A DNA stretch of 50,438 nucleotides from Photobacterium obscurum (GTDB lineage: Bacteria; Pseudomonadota; Gammaproteobacteria; Enterobacterales; Vibrionaceae), in assembly GCF_026191635.1 (NCBI RefSeq), contig NZ_JAKRRW010000032.1, positions 1 to 50,438 of the forward strand, read 5' to 3'. Below the pieces are notes generated by a model. The model was not told the origin of the DNA and made no database searches. It was given only the letters and a program-made list of their open reading frames with translations. Made by a program: the position numbers and the translations under genes. Positions 41,528 through 48,759 of this stretch are shown here, in pieces (positions within the stretch are counted from its first letter, which is position 1; each line of letters opens with the position of its first letter).

Positions 41528-42745
41528 CTATTGTCCGCTTGTCTGCCCCGCCACCCGACTCTGATCTTTGCCATTGTGCTTGGCGGTATATAACGCCTCA
41601 TCGGCGCGAAAGAGCAGGCTGTCGAGCCCGGTATCAGCCGGGCTGAGTGCCGCTATTCCCATACTTGCGGTATAGCCGAGCGGCTCGTTTTCGACTTTTG
41701 TACAAAAGGTTGGTGTGTGTCGGCGAAGACGCTCGATGATCATCTGCGCCTGTTCGACCGTTGTCTCGGGCAGCAGCAGCATAAACTCCTCGCCGCCCCA
41801 GCGGCAGATATAGTCGTTCTGGCGCAAGGCACGTCGGCAGGTGGCGGCAAAGTGCTGAAGAACCTCATCACCGACATGATGGCCGTACCGGTCGTTGATC
41901 GACTTGAAGTTGTCCAAATCTATCAGCACACAGCACAGAGGCTGCCCAGTGGCCAGGTGGCGGGGGATTTGCTGTTCGGCGATATCAGTGGCGGCACTCC
42001 GGTTGAGCAGGCCGGTCAGGCTGTCGTGGTTTGCCCGGTATTCCAGCTTTTCGCGAAGCTGGTACTGTTCGGTCACATCGATGGCTGTTACCTGGATCGC
42101 ACGCTTGCCGTTCCAGGTGATTGGACGCGAGATCAGGCTCAGCCAGATCGTCTTGCCGTCAACACGCTGGCACTTTGCATCGGTTTTGATGCTCTTTCTC
42201 TCGCCGGCCAGCAAAGCCTCATTGTCACCGTGGGCCTGTTGATGGTAGATCTCGGCGATCAGCGGCAAAATCGAATCCGAGTTCAGCAGCGACTGTTCAT
42301 CCTCGAAGCCGAGCATTTGAGCGTAGGCCTGGTTGCAAAACAGCGGTTCGAAATTACGGTGAACCAGCAGCCCCTGTATCGAGCCGTCGACCAGTTCGCG
42401 GTACCGAAGTTCGCTGGCATGGAGCTGGCTCAGTGTATTGAATTGGTTGCTTATGTCCATGACGGAGATCTGCAATGCCGGCTCACCCTGCCATTCCACA
42501 ATATGGTCGACGGTCAGGACGACAAACTCGTTGCCGGCACTGTCGATATTGCGGTAGGTCTGGATACCGGGTTTTTCCCTGCCGGCCATGATGGCCTCGT
42601 AGGATTGCTGGGCCGCTTCGCGCTCATGGGGAGCAATCAGCTCGCGCAGATCGCTTAACGTAAGCATTGCCTGCCCGGAGTCGTAGCCGAAAAAACGGGC
42701 ATAGCTATCATCGGCAAACAATGGTTTGAAGTTCCGATGGATCAC
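41528..42745 (-). CDS. PAS-PAS-GGDEF diguanylate cyclase, start uncertain
   Basis: The 405-residue frame from GTG at 42745 has three PAS-like segments (IHRNFKPLFADDSYARFFGY; LVHRNFEPLFCNQAYAQMLG; QRVDGKTIWLSLISRPITW) and a GGDEF domain with DSLTGLLNRSAA, WGGEEFMLLLP and an I-site RQND five residues before it. The active site is intact. The reading frame continues upstream without a start (TQRFRIDSSYGT) to a TAA near 42815, and this stretch looks like the missing first strand of PAS1, so the gene may be 5'-truncated or begin at an unusual codon. Confidence 0.85.
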   Translation of the reverse strand: MIHRNFKPLFADDSYARFFGYDSGQAMLTLSDLRELIAPHEREAAQQSYEAIMAGREKPGIQTYRNIDSAGNEFVVLTVDHIVEWQGEPALQISVMDISNQFNTLSQLHASELRYRELVDGSIQGLLVHRNFEPLFCNQAYAQMLGFEDEQSLLNSDSILPLIAEIYHQQAHGDNEALLAGERKSIKTDAKCQRVDGKTIWLSLISRPITWNGKRAIQVTAIDVTEQYQLREKLEYRANHDSLTGLLNRSAATDIAEQQIPRHLATGQPLCCVLIDLDNFKSINDRYGHHVGDEVLQHFAATCRRALRQNDYICRWGGEEFMLLLPETTVEQAQMIIERLRRHTPTFCTKVENEPLGYTASMGIAALSPADTGLDSLLFRADEALYTAKHNGKDQSRVAGQTSGQ

Positions 42746-43130
42746 TGTGCCGTAGGATGAGTCAATTCGGAAACGTTGAGTAACAGGGCTGATAGGCGAA
42801 CTCGCTTGCTGAAATTACATTTATTACTAATAGCCATCATACAGCAAATATAATTAAGATCATTTTCTTTGCCGGTTTAATTTTTGATTTTAATCTTAAG
42901 TGCAATGTTTACAAACAATAAGTATTGCTTTTTAGATGATGATGTCTGTTATTTTTGACGCCGTTTGTTACCGAATAGGAAATACAGCCCAGATTAGGCA
43001 GATAGCATACAACCATCTGCTTAAGCTGGTCTGATCAAATATCATGATGTTATTAATATTGACAGCATAAAGACGCTTTGTTTAATTGCTTGGCACCTTA
43101 GGTAATATTCAATACTTTTTATAATTGTTA
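42746..43130. other. AT-rich intergenic region
   Basis: It carries the promoter side of the cyclase gene and the unexplained in-frame extension up to about 42815. No other structure seen. Confidence 0.4.
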
Positions 43131-44201
43131 TTAGGCGACGCTTTTCATATCGAGACTACCTTCGAAATGTTCGATAAGCGCGGAAACACACCTTGGATCG
43201 AGTTTATTGTCATCGACCATCCTCGATAGCTCATTGAGAGCATCACGGTATGACCAGGCTTTTTTATAGGGACGCTCGCTAGTGAGGGCGTCAAAAATAT
43301 CCGCGACTGTTACGATCCGGCTGAACATGTTGATTTGATTGCCGGACAGCCCTTTAGGGTATCCGCTGCCATCGAGCATTTCGTGATGGCAGCCGATAAT
43401 ATCCTGAATAAGCCCGTACACTGTATGCTGTCTCATCATCTCATCACAAGCTGCATCGAAAATGGCCAGCCCATGTTCAACGTGCTGTTTGATCTCTTGA
43501 TACTCTTCGGCTGTCAGTCTGCCTTTCTTGTGCAAAATACGGTCCGGCGTGCAGATTTTGCCGATATCATGCAGTGGGGCGAACTTGATCAGCTGGAAAA
43601 TATGGTAGTCGCTAATGTCTACCTCTTTGGCCACATACGTCGATATGATTCGGGCCAGGTTGCGCAGTCGCACGCAATGCTTTGATGTTTCGATGTCTCT
43701 GATCTCAGAAGTTTTCTCGGCGAATTGGTTGAGCGAGGTGATCTTGTCGAATATCAGCCTTTCGCTGATTATCTCTTCTTTGATCTGTGCGAGCGCCGTT
43801 TGGAGCTTACTGATTGTCTGCGCGCTGAAGTAGGCTTCTTGCCTGGAATTAAAGAAAATGAAACCCAGGAAGCGATCTGAAAAATAGACGGGAACGGTGT
43901 AGGATGAAAGGAGTTTGTTTTCCAGAAGCCAGGAGTTTGCCTTATTAAGGGGCGGAGATAATAATGTCGAATAATTGTCAATTATTCTGCATTCTTTGCT
44001 TATTGCGAGTTGATTTAGGGATCTGGCTTCCGATAGCTTCTGGCTGTGATGTTTTAATGGCTGAAATTTATTTGTTGAGTCAACATATGTTCTGAGGTAT
44101 CCATCGTCATCAAGCAAGGCTATTGATGTTCTATCTATTTCATATTTTGTGTTTATTATTTCTTTATGTATCTTTTTTATTCTACTACTTAATTCGTACA
44201 T
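43131..44201 (-). CDS. HD-GYP phosphodiesterase with N-terminal GAF-like domain
   Basis: The ATG at 44201 gives 356 residues; a TTG at 44237 is less likely. The N-terminal half (IDRTSIALLDDDGYLRTYVD; YTVPVYFSDRFLGFIFFNS) looks like a GAF sensor. The C-terminal half is a complete HD-GYP domain with HDIGKICTPDRIL and CHHEMLDGSGYPKGL, so it should hydrolyse c-di-GMP. There is no membrane segment, so it is a soluble enzyme. The N-terminal half is AT-richer than the C-terminal half, a possible sign of fusion. Confidence 0.9.
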   Translation of the reverse strand: MYELSSRIKKIHKEIINTKYEIDRTSIALLDDDGYLRTYVDSTNKFQPLKHHSQKLSEARSLNQLAISKECRIIDNYSTLLSPPLNKANSWLLENKLLSSYTVPVYFSDRFLGFIFFNSRQEAYFSAQTISKLQTALAQIKEEIISERLIFDKITSLNQFAEKTSEIRDIETSKHCVRLRNLARIISTYVAKEVDISDYHIFQLIKFAPLHDIGKICTPDRILHKKGRLTAEEYQEIKQHVEHGLAIFDAACDEMMRQHTVYGLIQDIIGCHHEMLDGSGYPKGLSGNQINMFSRIVTVADIFDALTSERPYKKAWSYRDALNELSRMVDDNKLDPRCVSALIEHFEGSLDMKSVA

Positions 44202-44403
44202 AGATAAGCCTAAGTTACCGCATTGAATTAACGTCAATTATATGGCGCTTAAGCATAAAATAAATTGCAGTGACTATTAATTGTGATTAGTATCTCAAAC
44301 CACTACGCTGTTGTTAATAAGGAGCTCATTAGGCAGGGGACTTATTTTCTGATGGGCGTTTATTTTTTATGGTGCTGAATGCGATGGATGAATAACGTCT
44401 TAT

Positions 44404-44438
44404 TTGTTGGTTGTTGGTTGTTGGTTGTTGGTTGTTGG
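44404..44438 (+). repeat. heptanucleotide tandem repeat (TTGTTGG, five copies)
   Basis: Five perfect copies of TTGTTGG, followed by a degenerate sixth (TTGACGG). The length is likely to vary by slipped-strand mispairing. It is intergenic, downstream of the gene at 44516 and about 200 bases upstream of the HD-GYP start. Confidence 0.9.
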
Positions 44439-44456
44439 TTGACGGTGTAAATGGCA

Positions 44457-44477
44457 GCGGGCACGACAGGTGCCCGC
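44457..44477 (-). terminator. strong hairpin after the exported-protein operon
   Basis: GCGGGCAC and GTGCCCGC form a perfect 8-bp stem with a 5-base loop, 39 bases past the stop at 44516. The T tail on the minus strand is weak (TGCCATTTAC). Confidence 0.5.
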
Positions 44478-44515
44478 CACTAGAGGATGCAACTAGAGGA
44501 AGGGTTAGCGAGGAG

Positions 44516-44833
44516 CTAGCCCAGCCACTTGTCAACCAGTGCCTTGCACATAATATCCTTGCCCCATTCCGGCTCTTTCTTACCGATCCGGCCCATTTCC
44601 TTCAGTTGGCTTTTGGTGATTTTGTTGGTGTACCACTTCGGCTTGTTACCCAGATCGTATTTGCTGGCAACCGCGAGTTTGATAAGGCCAAACGTGGGCT
44701 TGTCGATCCGCTCAGAAATTTTGCACATCTCGGCCTTGCCGAAGATGACGCCGATTTGATTGGGAGACTTCGCCTGCGCCATGCCGGAAAAGAGGCAAAG
44801 CGCAACCGCTGCTGAAGTAACTAATTTTTTCAT
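44516..44833 (-). CDS. small exported protein
   Basis: The 105-residue product has a Sec signal peptide (KKLVTSAAVALCLFSGMAQA) and a basic mature part of 85 residues with two cysteines (MCKIS and IMCKAL) that may pair. No family recognised. It starts nine bases after the stop of the MipA/OmpV gene with AAGGCATT as ribosome site, so both are co-transcribed. It resembles the product of 3410 in design. Confidence 0.65.
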   Translation of the reverse strand: MKKLVTSAAVALCLFSGMAQAKSPNQIGVIFGKAEMCKISERIDKPTFGLIKLAVASKYDLGNKPKWYTNKITKSQLKEMGRIGKKEPEWGKDIMCKALVDKWLG

Positions 44834-44842
44834 GATAATGCC

Positions 44843-45580
44843 TTAGAAAATATAGGAGACGCCGAATGTGCCGCTCAGGGCATCGTCACGGCGAACAATC
44901 GGACTGTCTGCAATCTCGCTGTCAAGTTTGGTATAACGGGCTGAAAGGGTCAGGCGAAGTGACTTTGACAGGTACGCGTAGGAGCCAAGACCGACAAACA
45001 TTTTTCCGCTGTTCCCAGCATGGAATTCATCAAACCGGGTTCTGCTGGCTTCTTCCGCAGAGACGCCATAAAGGTGATCGTTAAGCTCTTCGCTGTTGTA
45101 CGCATAGCCGATTTCAGGGATCAGGCCGTAGAAGCCGCGGTTGATATGGTGCTTCCAGACAAGCTCGCCATAGTAGCCCGTTTCGGTGTTGTTAAGAGAG
45201 GTACCCACCGTTGCCTGGAGTGTACCGACAGCGCCCTTGTGTTGTAGCGTTACGCCGCCGAGTGCTCCTGCCTTTCTCTCATCCAGCAGCTTGATATCGG
45301 CATCGTCAGAATCTTCAGGCTTCAGGGTGCGTGGGTCATAGGCGACGCGAAAGATAAGGTTAAGCGGTGCATCACGGTGAACCAGGTGATAGCCGAGCTC
45401 AACCCCCTCGATATAAAACTGATCGCCCTGATAGCCGATAAACGGGAAAGGCTCAACATTGGAGTCCAGGCCCTTGTATACTGCCGGCGAGTAAGAGCTT
45501 GTCAGCCCCAGTGAGACTTCTCCCGCATTCGCTGATGATGCAGCGGCTGCGATTACTGCCGATAAGATTAGTTTCTTCAT
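44843..45580 (-). CDS. MipA/OmpV-type outer-membrane protein
   Basis: The 245-residue protein has a signal peptide (cleavage after ANA), an amphipathic beta-strand-rich body and the family's start SLGLTSSYSPAVYKGLDSNV with FPFIGYQGDQFYIEGVELGY. The C-terminus ends in aromatic Phe (FGVSYIF), the outer-membrane insertion signal. The middle carries KHHINRGFYGLIPEIGYAYN, also typical. Vibrio OmpV is related; the cargo is unknown. It is the first gene of a pair with the 105-residue exported protein. Confidence 0.85.
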   Translation of the reverse strand: MKKLILSAVIAAAASSANAGEVSLGLTSSYSPAVYKGLDSNVEPFPFIGYQGDQFYIEGVELGYHLVHRDAPLNLIFRVAYDPRTLKPEDSDDADIKLLDERKAGALGGVTLQHKGAVGTLQATVGTSLNNTETGYYGELVWKHHINRGFYGLIPEIGYAYNSEELNDHLYGVSAEEASRTRFDEFHAGNSGKMFVGLGSYAYLSKSLRLTLSARYTKLDSEIADSPIVRRDDALSGTFGVSYIF

Positions 45581-45620
45581 TTCTTTCTCTTGTTGTTTAT
45601 GTCCGCTCTTAACAAACGCC

Positions 45621-45628
45621 GTCCGTTA
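45621..45628 (+). promoter_or_regulatory. GTCCGTTA motif in the 5' leader
   Basis: This 8-mer occurs in intergenic DNA at 4608, 6473, 45621 and 47233, always in plus orientation. Before the genes at 45580 and 47205 it lies in the leader with a similar TTAA spaced 8-10 bases away. Significance unknown. Confidence 0.3.
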
Positions 45629-45676
45629 TGGGTCTGAGAACTTTGGTTATTGTTGTTGTCTGAACTGGTTTCCCTG

Positions 45677-46666
45677 TTACTGATTTTTAAACGTGATGAC
45701 GTCTAGTTTTCTGGCTAGCTCTGCATACGCCCTGGCCTTGCCTCTTGCCATCCCGACATAATAGCTGTCGCCGTAGTAGTGCTTTCCGTTGAAACTGTAC
45801 TTCTCGCACTTCTCCTGGTTGAACGCATTGCAGTATCCGTATGCCGTGAATTCCCTGCCGTTTGCGGTAACCTTTTCGTCCAGCTTGAACACGTGGGCGG
45901 AAAAGTAACTATTAGCCTGTGGCGACACCCTGAAGGCACTTGCCATGTTGGCTGCTATTCTTACCTGCTCCGCAGGACTTACCGTAATCTTGTGGCCGGC
46001 AGCCTGGAAGTCGGTGTTTTCGAGGTGGGAGTAAAGAATAATGACCTCCTCGTCCTGGTAGTTCACGATGGCGCCGGCATTGCCGTAGCGGTACCGATCG
46101 GTGTTGAACCTGTCCAGTATCTTGCCGCTGATGGTCTCAAACGCTGGGGCAGGGAGCTCGGTGCTGGCTTTTTCGCTGATCAGCCTGATCATGCTGTGCT
46201 TGGCATTTCCTGAGTTATACGCCAAAAACGTCTCAAGCTGGTTCGGCTCGAAACTGTATCTGGTGCCTTCAATCGAGATAAGGCGGAGCAAATCGTCACC
46301 GAGCAGCCCAAAGGCCAGCTCCGATTTGTCGACTGTTAAATAATCAACCCCCACATGCCTGATGGCCGAGATAGCCTGCGCCCTGTCTATCTCTCCGGAT
46401 GCCAGCGACGTGACGACCGTCGAGACAAACTTCTTGCTGAGCATTGCATTCTCTTTGTTGTCATTGCCCCCGACCGATAGCCTGGTAGTTTCGAGTGCTT
46501 TGAGGCCTTTCGAAAATCCTATGAAATCAACCGTTGCTATCTTCTCATCGAGGCTTTCTCTGATCTGCGCCGATTGATACTCGTAGTAGGCCATTGTTAA
46601 GCCGATGACGGAGGCGCCGGCAACTGCACAGGCGGCAGGAAGCAGAACCCACTTGTTTATTTTCAT
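45677..46666 (-). CDS. membrane-anchored or exported hypothetical protein
   Basis: The 329-residue protein has one N-terminal hydrophobic segment (KWVLLPAACAVAGASVIGLT) that is either an uncleaved anchor or a signal peptide. The rest is soluble and mixed alpha-beta, with a C-terminal module containing CNAFNQEKCEKYSFNGKHYY. I do not know the family. It lies between two genes for exported proteins on the same strand, with its own gap on both sides. Confidence 0.6.
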   Translation of the reverse strand: MKINKWVLLPAACAVAGASVIGLTMAYYEYQSAQIRESLDEKIATVDFIGFSKGLKALETTRLSVGGNDNKENAMLSKKFVSTVVTSLASGEIDRAQAISAIRHVGVDYLTVDKSELAFGLLGDDLLRLISIEGTRYSFEPNQLETFLAYNSGNAKHSMIRLISEKASTELPAPAFETISGKILDRFNTDRYRYGNAGAIVNYQDEEVIILYSHLENTDFQAAGHKITVSPAEQVRIAANMASAFRVSPQANSYFSAHVFKLDEKVTANGREFTAYGYCNAFNQEKCEKYSFNGKHYYGDSYYVGMARGKARAYAELARKLDVITFKNQ

Positions 46667-46716
46667 CTTGGTTTTTCCGGATGCTGCTACAGGTCGCTGG
46701 CAGAGCCGCTGTATGC

Positions 46717-47205
46717 TTAGTTGCGGTATGCCGTGACCATGTAGTTGTTATAAATCGACTCTTTTTCCCGGGTGATGATGTCGAACTTCACGCCGTTGTA
46801 AGTTATCTTGCTTTTGTCACCGTTGTAGCCCTTGCCAAACGGCATCCCTGTCAGGTTCTCCACCGCGTTACCGTCCTGTCCCCAGCTGTTAATGGCCGAT
46901 GACAGTGCAGCCTTAAGCATTTTTACCTGGCCGAGTCCATAGGTCGCGCGGTTGTCTGCATAGATCGTCGCGGTGATCTCTTCGTAGCCACTGCTCGACT
47001 TGGTATAGCTGGCTTGGGCGAAGGTGCCGCCGTTGGTACTGGCAATTTTACATTGGACGTAGGTCGGGTCCTGATAGCTGATGACACCGCGCGCACAAAC
47101 CGGATTGGACGCTTTAAAGTAGGACATCGCGTCTTTGACCTGTGTCCCCGCCGAGACATTGAGTGATACAGCAACAAGCGAGAATGCGAGCAATGATGGT
47201 TTCAT
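46717..47205 (-). CDS. exported hypothetical protein
   Basis: The 162-residue product has a clear signal peptide (KPSLLAFSLVAVSLNVSAGT), an AAGGTG ribosome site and two cysteines (CARGV and VQCKIA). The mature protein is rich in Tyr, Asn and Gly, like the other exported proteins here. A run of aromatic residues near the end (ESIYNNYMVTAYRN) suggests beta structure. Family unknown. Confidence 0.65.
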   Translation of the reverse strand: MKPSLLAFSLVAVSLNVSAGTQVKDAMSYFKASNPVCARGVISYQDPTYVQCKIASTNGGTFAQASYTKSSSGYEEITATIYADNRATYGLGQVKMLKAALSSAINSWGQDGNAVENLTGMPFGKGYNGDKSKITYNGVKFDIITREKESIYNNYMVTAYRN

Positions 47206-47586
47206 CTTAACACCTTACGTTTAATGGGCGTTGTCCGTTATAAGATCAAAAAAAATGGCGAATGATATCGCCCAATAGCCAGTGGCAAAAATTCTGGCTG
47301 CGTGAATTCTATGGAAGTCTTTTGTCTAAATCAATATTAGTTTGTAAATATTAAGTTGCGGCTGGTCTTATTTTTATGTTCGTATTCAATAATGGCTTTT
47401 AGCCAATGTAATGTGCCATGAAGTCAGCAGCATAGGCGAGGTGATAGAAAAAGCAAAGTGAAGGTTAATATTTCTGATTTAGCAATACATAGTGGAAATA
47501 GGGGTCAGTGACGGTTAAAATGCATTAGGGCTTACTATTGCATACACTTTCACTTAAGTCCGTGAACCCACTGCCAGGTAAAAAAC
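47206..47586. other. divergent promoter region
   Basis: The exported-protein gene and the small basic gene diverge here. It has the GTCCGTTA motif at 47233. No gene seen. Confidence 0.4.
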
Positions 47587-47892
47587 ATGAAAAGGGAACT
47601 AACCCGCAGGCATAAGGCCAGAATAAGCCGACTGGTATATTGCGCCAGGTTAAACGCTATGCCTGTCTCTGCCTTTGTTGATCTTCTCCGGCGCCGCGCT
47701 GAAGACCGGCGCCGGCAGCGCGAAGCGCGTCGTTACGGTGTCACGGCTGGCTGGGACAAGGCAGAAAAACACAGCGAGATGTTTCTCACTGTTCCAGAGA
47801 TCACGGGCAAGGGAACCGTCACCGGATATCGCGCATTTTTCACAAGGAACATGATGCCAGAAGATAAACGCACACTGTGGGACACGCTATGA
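47587..47892 (+). CDS. small basic hypothetical protein
   Basis: The 101-residue product has a very basic N-terminal half (RRHKARISRLVYCARLNAMP then RRRAEDRRRQREARR), which could bind nucleic acid. A C-terminal half follows with ITGKGTVTGYRAFFTRNMMP. No family recognised. It starts a chain of overlapping genes: its stop overlaps the ATG of a 16-residue frame. Confidence 0.5.
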   Translation: MKRELTRRHKARISRLVYCARLNAMPVSAFVDLLRRRAEDRRRQREARRYGVTAGWDKAEKHSEMFLTVPEITGKGTVTGYRAFFTRNMMPEDKRTLWDTL

Positions 47893-47939
47893 ACGACACC
47901 AGTCAACCATTGCAACAAGGTAAGGGCCACCACAAATGA
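47889..47939 (+). CDS. very small coupled ORF (16 residues)
   Basis: MNDTSQPLQQGKGHHK starts within the stop of the gene before (ATGA) and ends within the start of the gene after (AAATGATG). It may be only a translational bridge. No independent evidence of a product. Confidence 0.3.
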   Translation: MNDTSQPLQQGKGHHK

Positions 47940-48430
47940 TGGATAACGTGATCGTCAAGTTTTCTGCACCGACGCCCTGCCTTCCGCTCTTTCTGGATCA
48001 TGAACCCGGCGAGGCAGAAACGCTCAAGATTCTGTTTGAGTGCCCCACACTCAATCCAAGCCAGAGCCACAACAGGGCATTCGTCTCGCAGTTTATTCGA
48101 GCTAGCCTGGCATATTATTGCTGCCTGGACAGTGACGGCATCAGTGAAGACGAAACCATAGCGGCGATTTTCAGTTCGGCATACAGAAAGTATGTCGGCG
48201 GCGAGCGTATCGGCCGCCTGTTTTGCAACGAAGAAGGCGAGGGCGGTATCGATGATATCTCGATATCAATTTACACCTTCTACCAAGATCTGCTGGACAT
48301 GGCCGGATTGAGCGTAGAGTCTGAGTACAGCCCCGGCCGCAGGGTAGTCAACGGGGTGCCCGAGTCGTCGGAGATCAATACCGTCGGCGATCTGATTGAT
48401 ACCTATGCGCGGGTTATCGGCGGTACCTAG
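47936..48430 (+). CDS. hypothetical acidic protein
   Basis: The 164-residue product is soluble and acidic, with a Cys-rich stretch (LAYYCCLDSDGISEDETIAA) and IYTFYQDLLDMAGLSVESEY near the end. No family recognised. Start may be the first or second of the two adjacent ATG codons. It ends the coupled set from 47587. Confidence 0.5.
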   Translation: MMDNVIVKFSAPTPCLPLFLDHEPGEAETLKILFECPTLNPSQSHNRAFVSQFIRASLAYYCCLDSDGISEDETIAAIFSSAYRKYVGGERIGRLFCNEEGEGGIDDISISIYTFYQDLLDMAGLSVESEYSPGRRVVNGVPESSEINTVGDLIDTYARVIGGT

Positions 48431-48759
48431 CCAGCACCATCGGCATGAAGATGAAGCATAAAATGGTATAGCGTCGCTTGGGTAAACATCTCAGCCTTAT
48501 GGTTGTCGGGGGCTTTTAATTCGGTGTGGTTTTCATGCATCTATCTGGCTATGTTGCAAAAAGTATTAATGGGGTAGAACTGGATACGAAAGACTTCAAG
48601 CATGTTGAGAAGTTGTTTGTACTGCCAAAGCTCTTGTTGCTGATGGTGGCAGTAGTACCGTTTCCAGTTTTTGATAATGAAAAAATCGATGTATAGCCCT
48701 AATTTTTAAGTAAGGTCGCACTATTGTTTGGGTAGCCCTCGTGTTAATAAGAAGTGATA
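48431..48759. other. intergenic region upstream of the helicase
   Basis: It contains one possible small frame (48535-48696) and otherwise no structure I can support. Confidence 0.4.
48535..48696 (+). CDS. possible small protein of 53 residues
   Basis: An ATG frame reads HLSGYVAKSINGVELDTKDF and then a hydrophobic LFVLPKLLLLMVAVVPFP segment. The ribosome site is poor. It could be a small membrane peptide or a chance frame. Confidence 0.25.
   Translation: MHLSGYVAKSINGVELDTKDFKHVEKLFVLPKLLLLMVAVVPFPVFDNEKIDV

Larger units (their letters stand above)
44202..44515. other. intergenic region with a heptanucleotide repeat and a hairpin
   Basis: It contains the five-copy TTGTTGG array and the hairpin at 44457, both described separately. 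Confidence 0.5.

Noticed and set aside
41717..42658. 313-codon plus-strand frame
   Set aside because: Antisense shadow of the PAS-PAS-GGDEF gene with its intact active-site motif.
45600..45640. Resemblance of AACAAACGCC plus GTCCGTTA to integron attC sites
   Set aside because: The core and inverse-core sites with the required pairing and length are not present, there is no integrase, and neighbouring genes are not in cassette layout.
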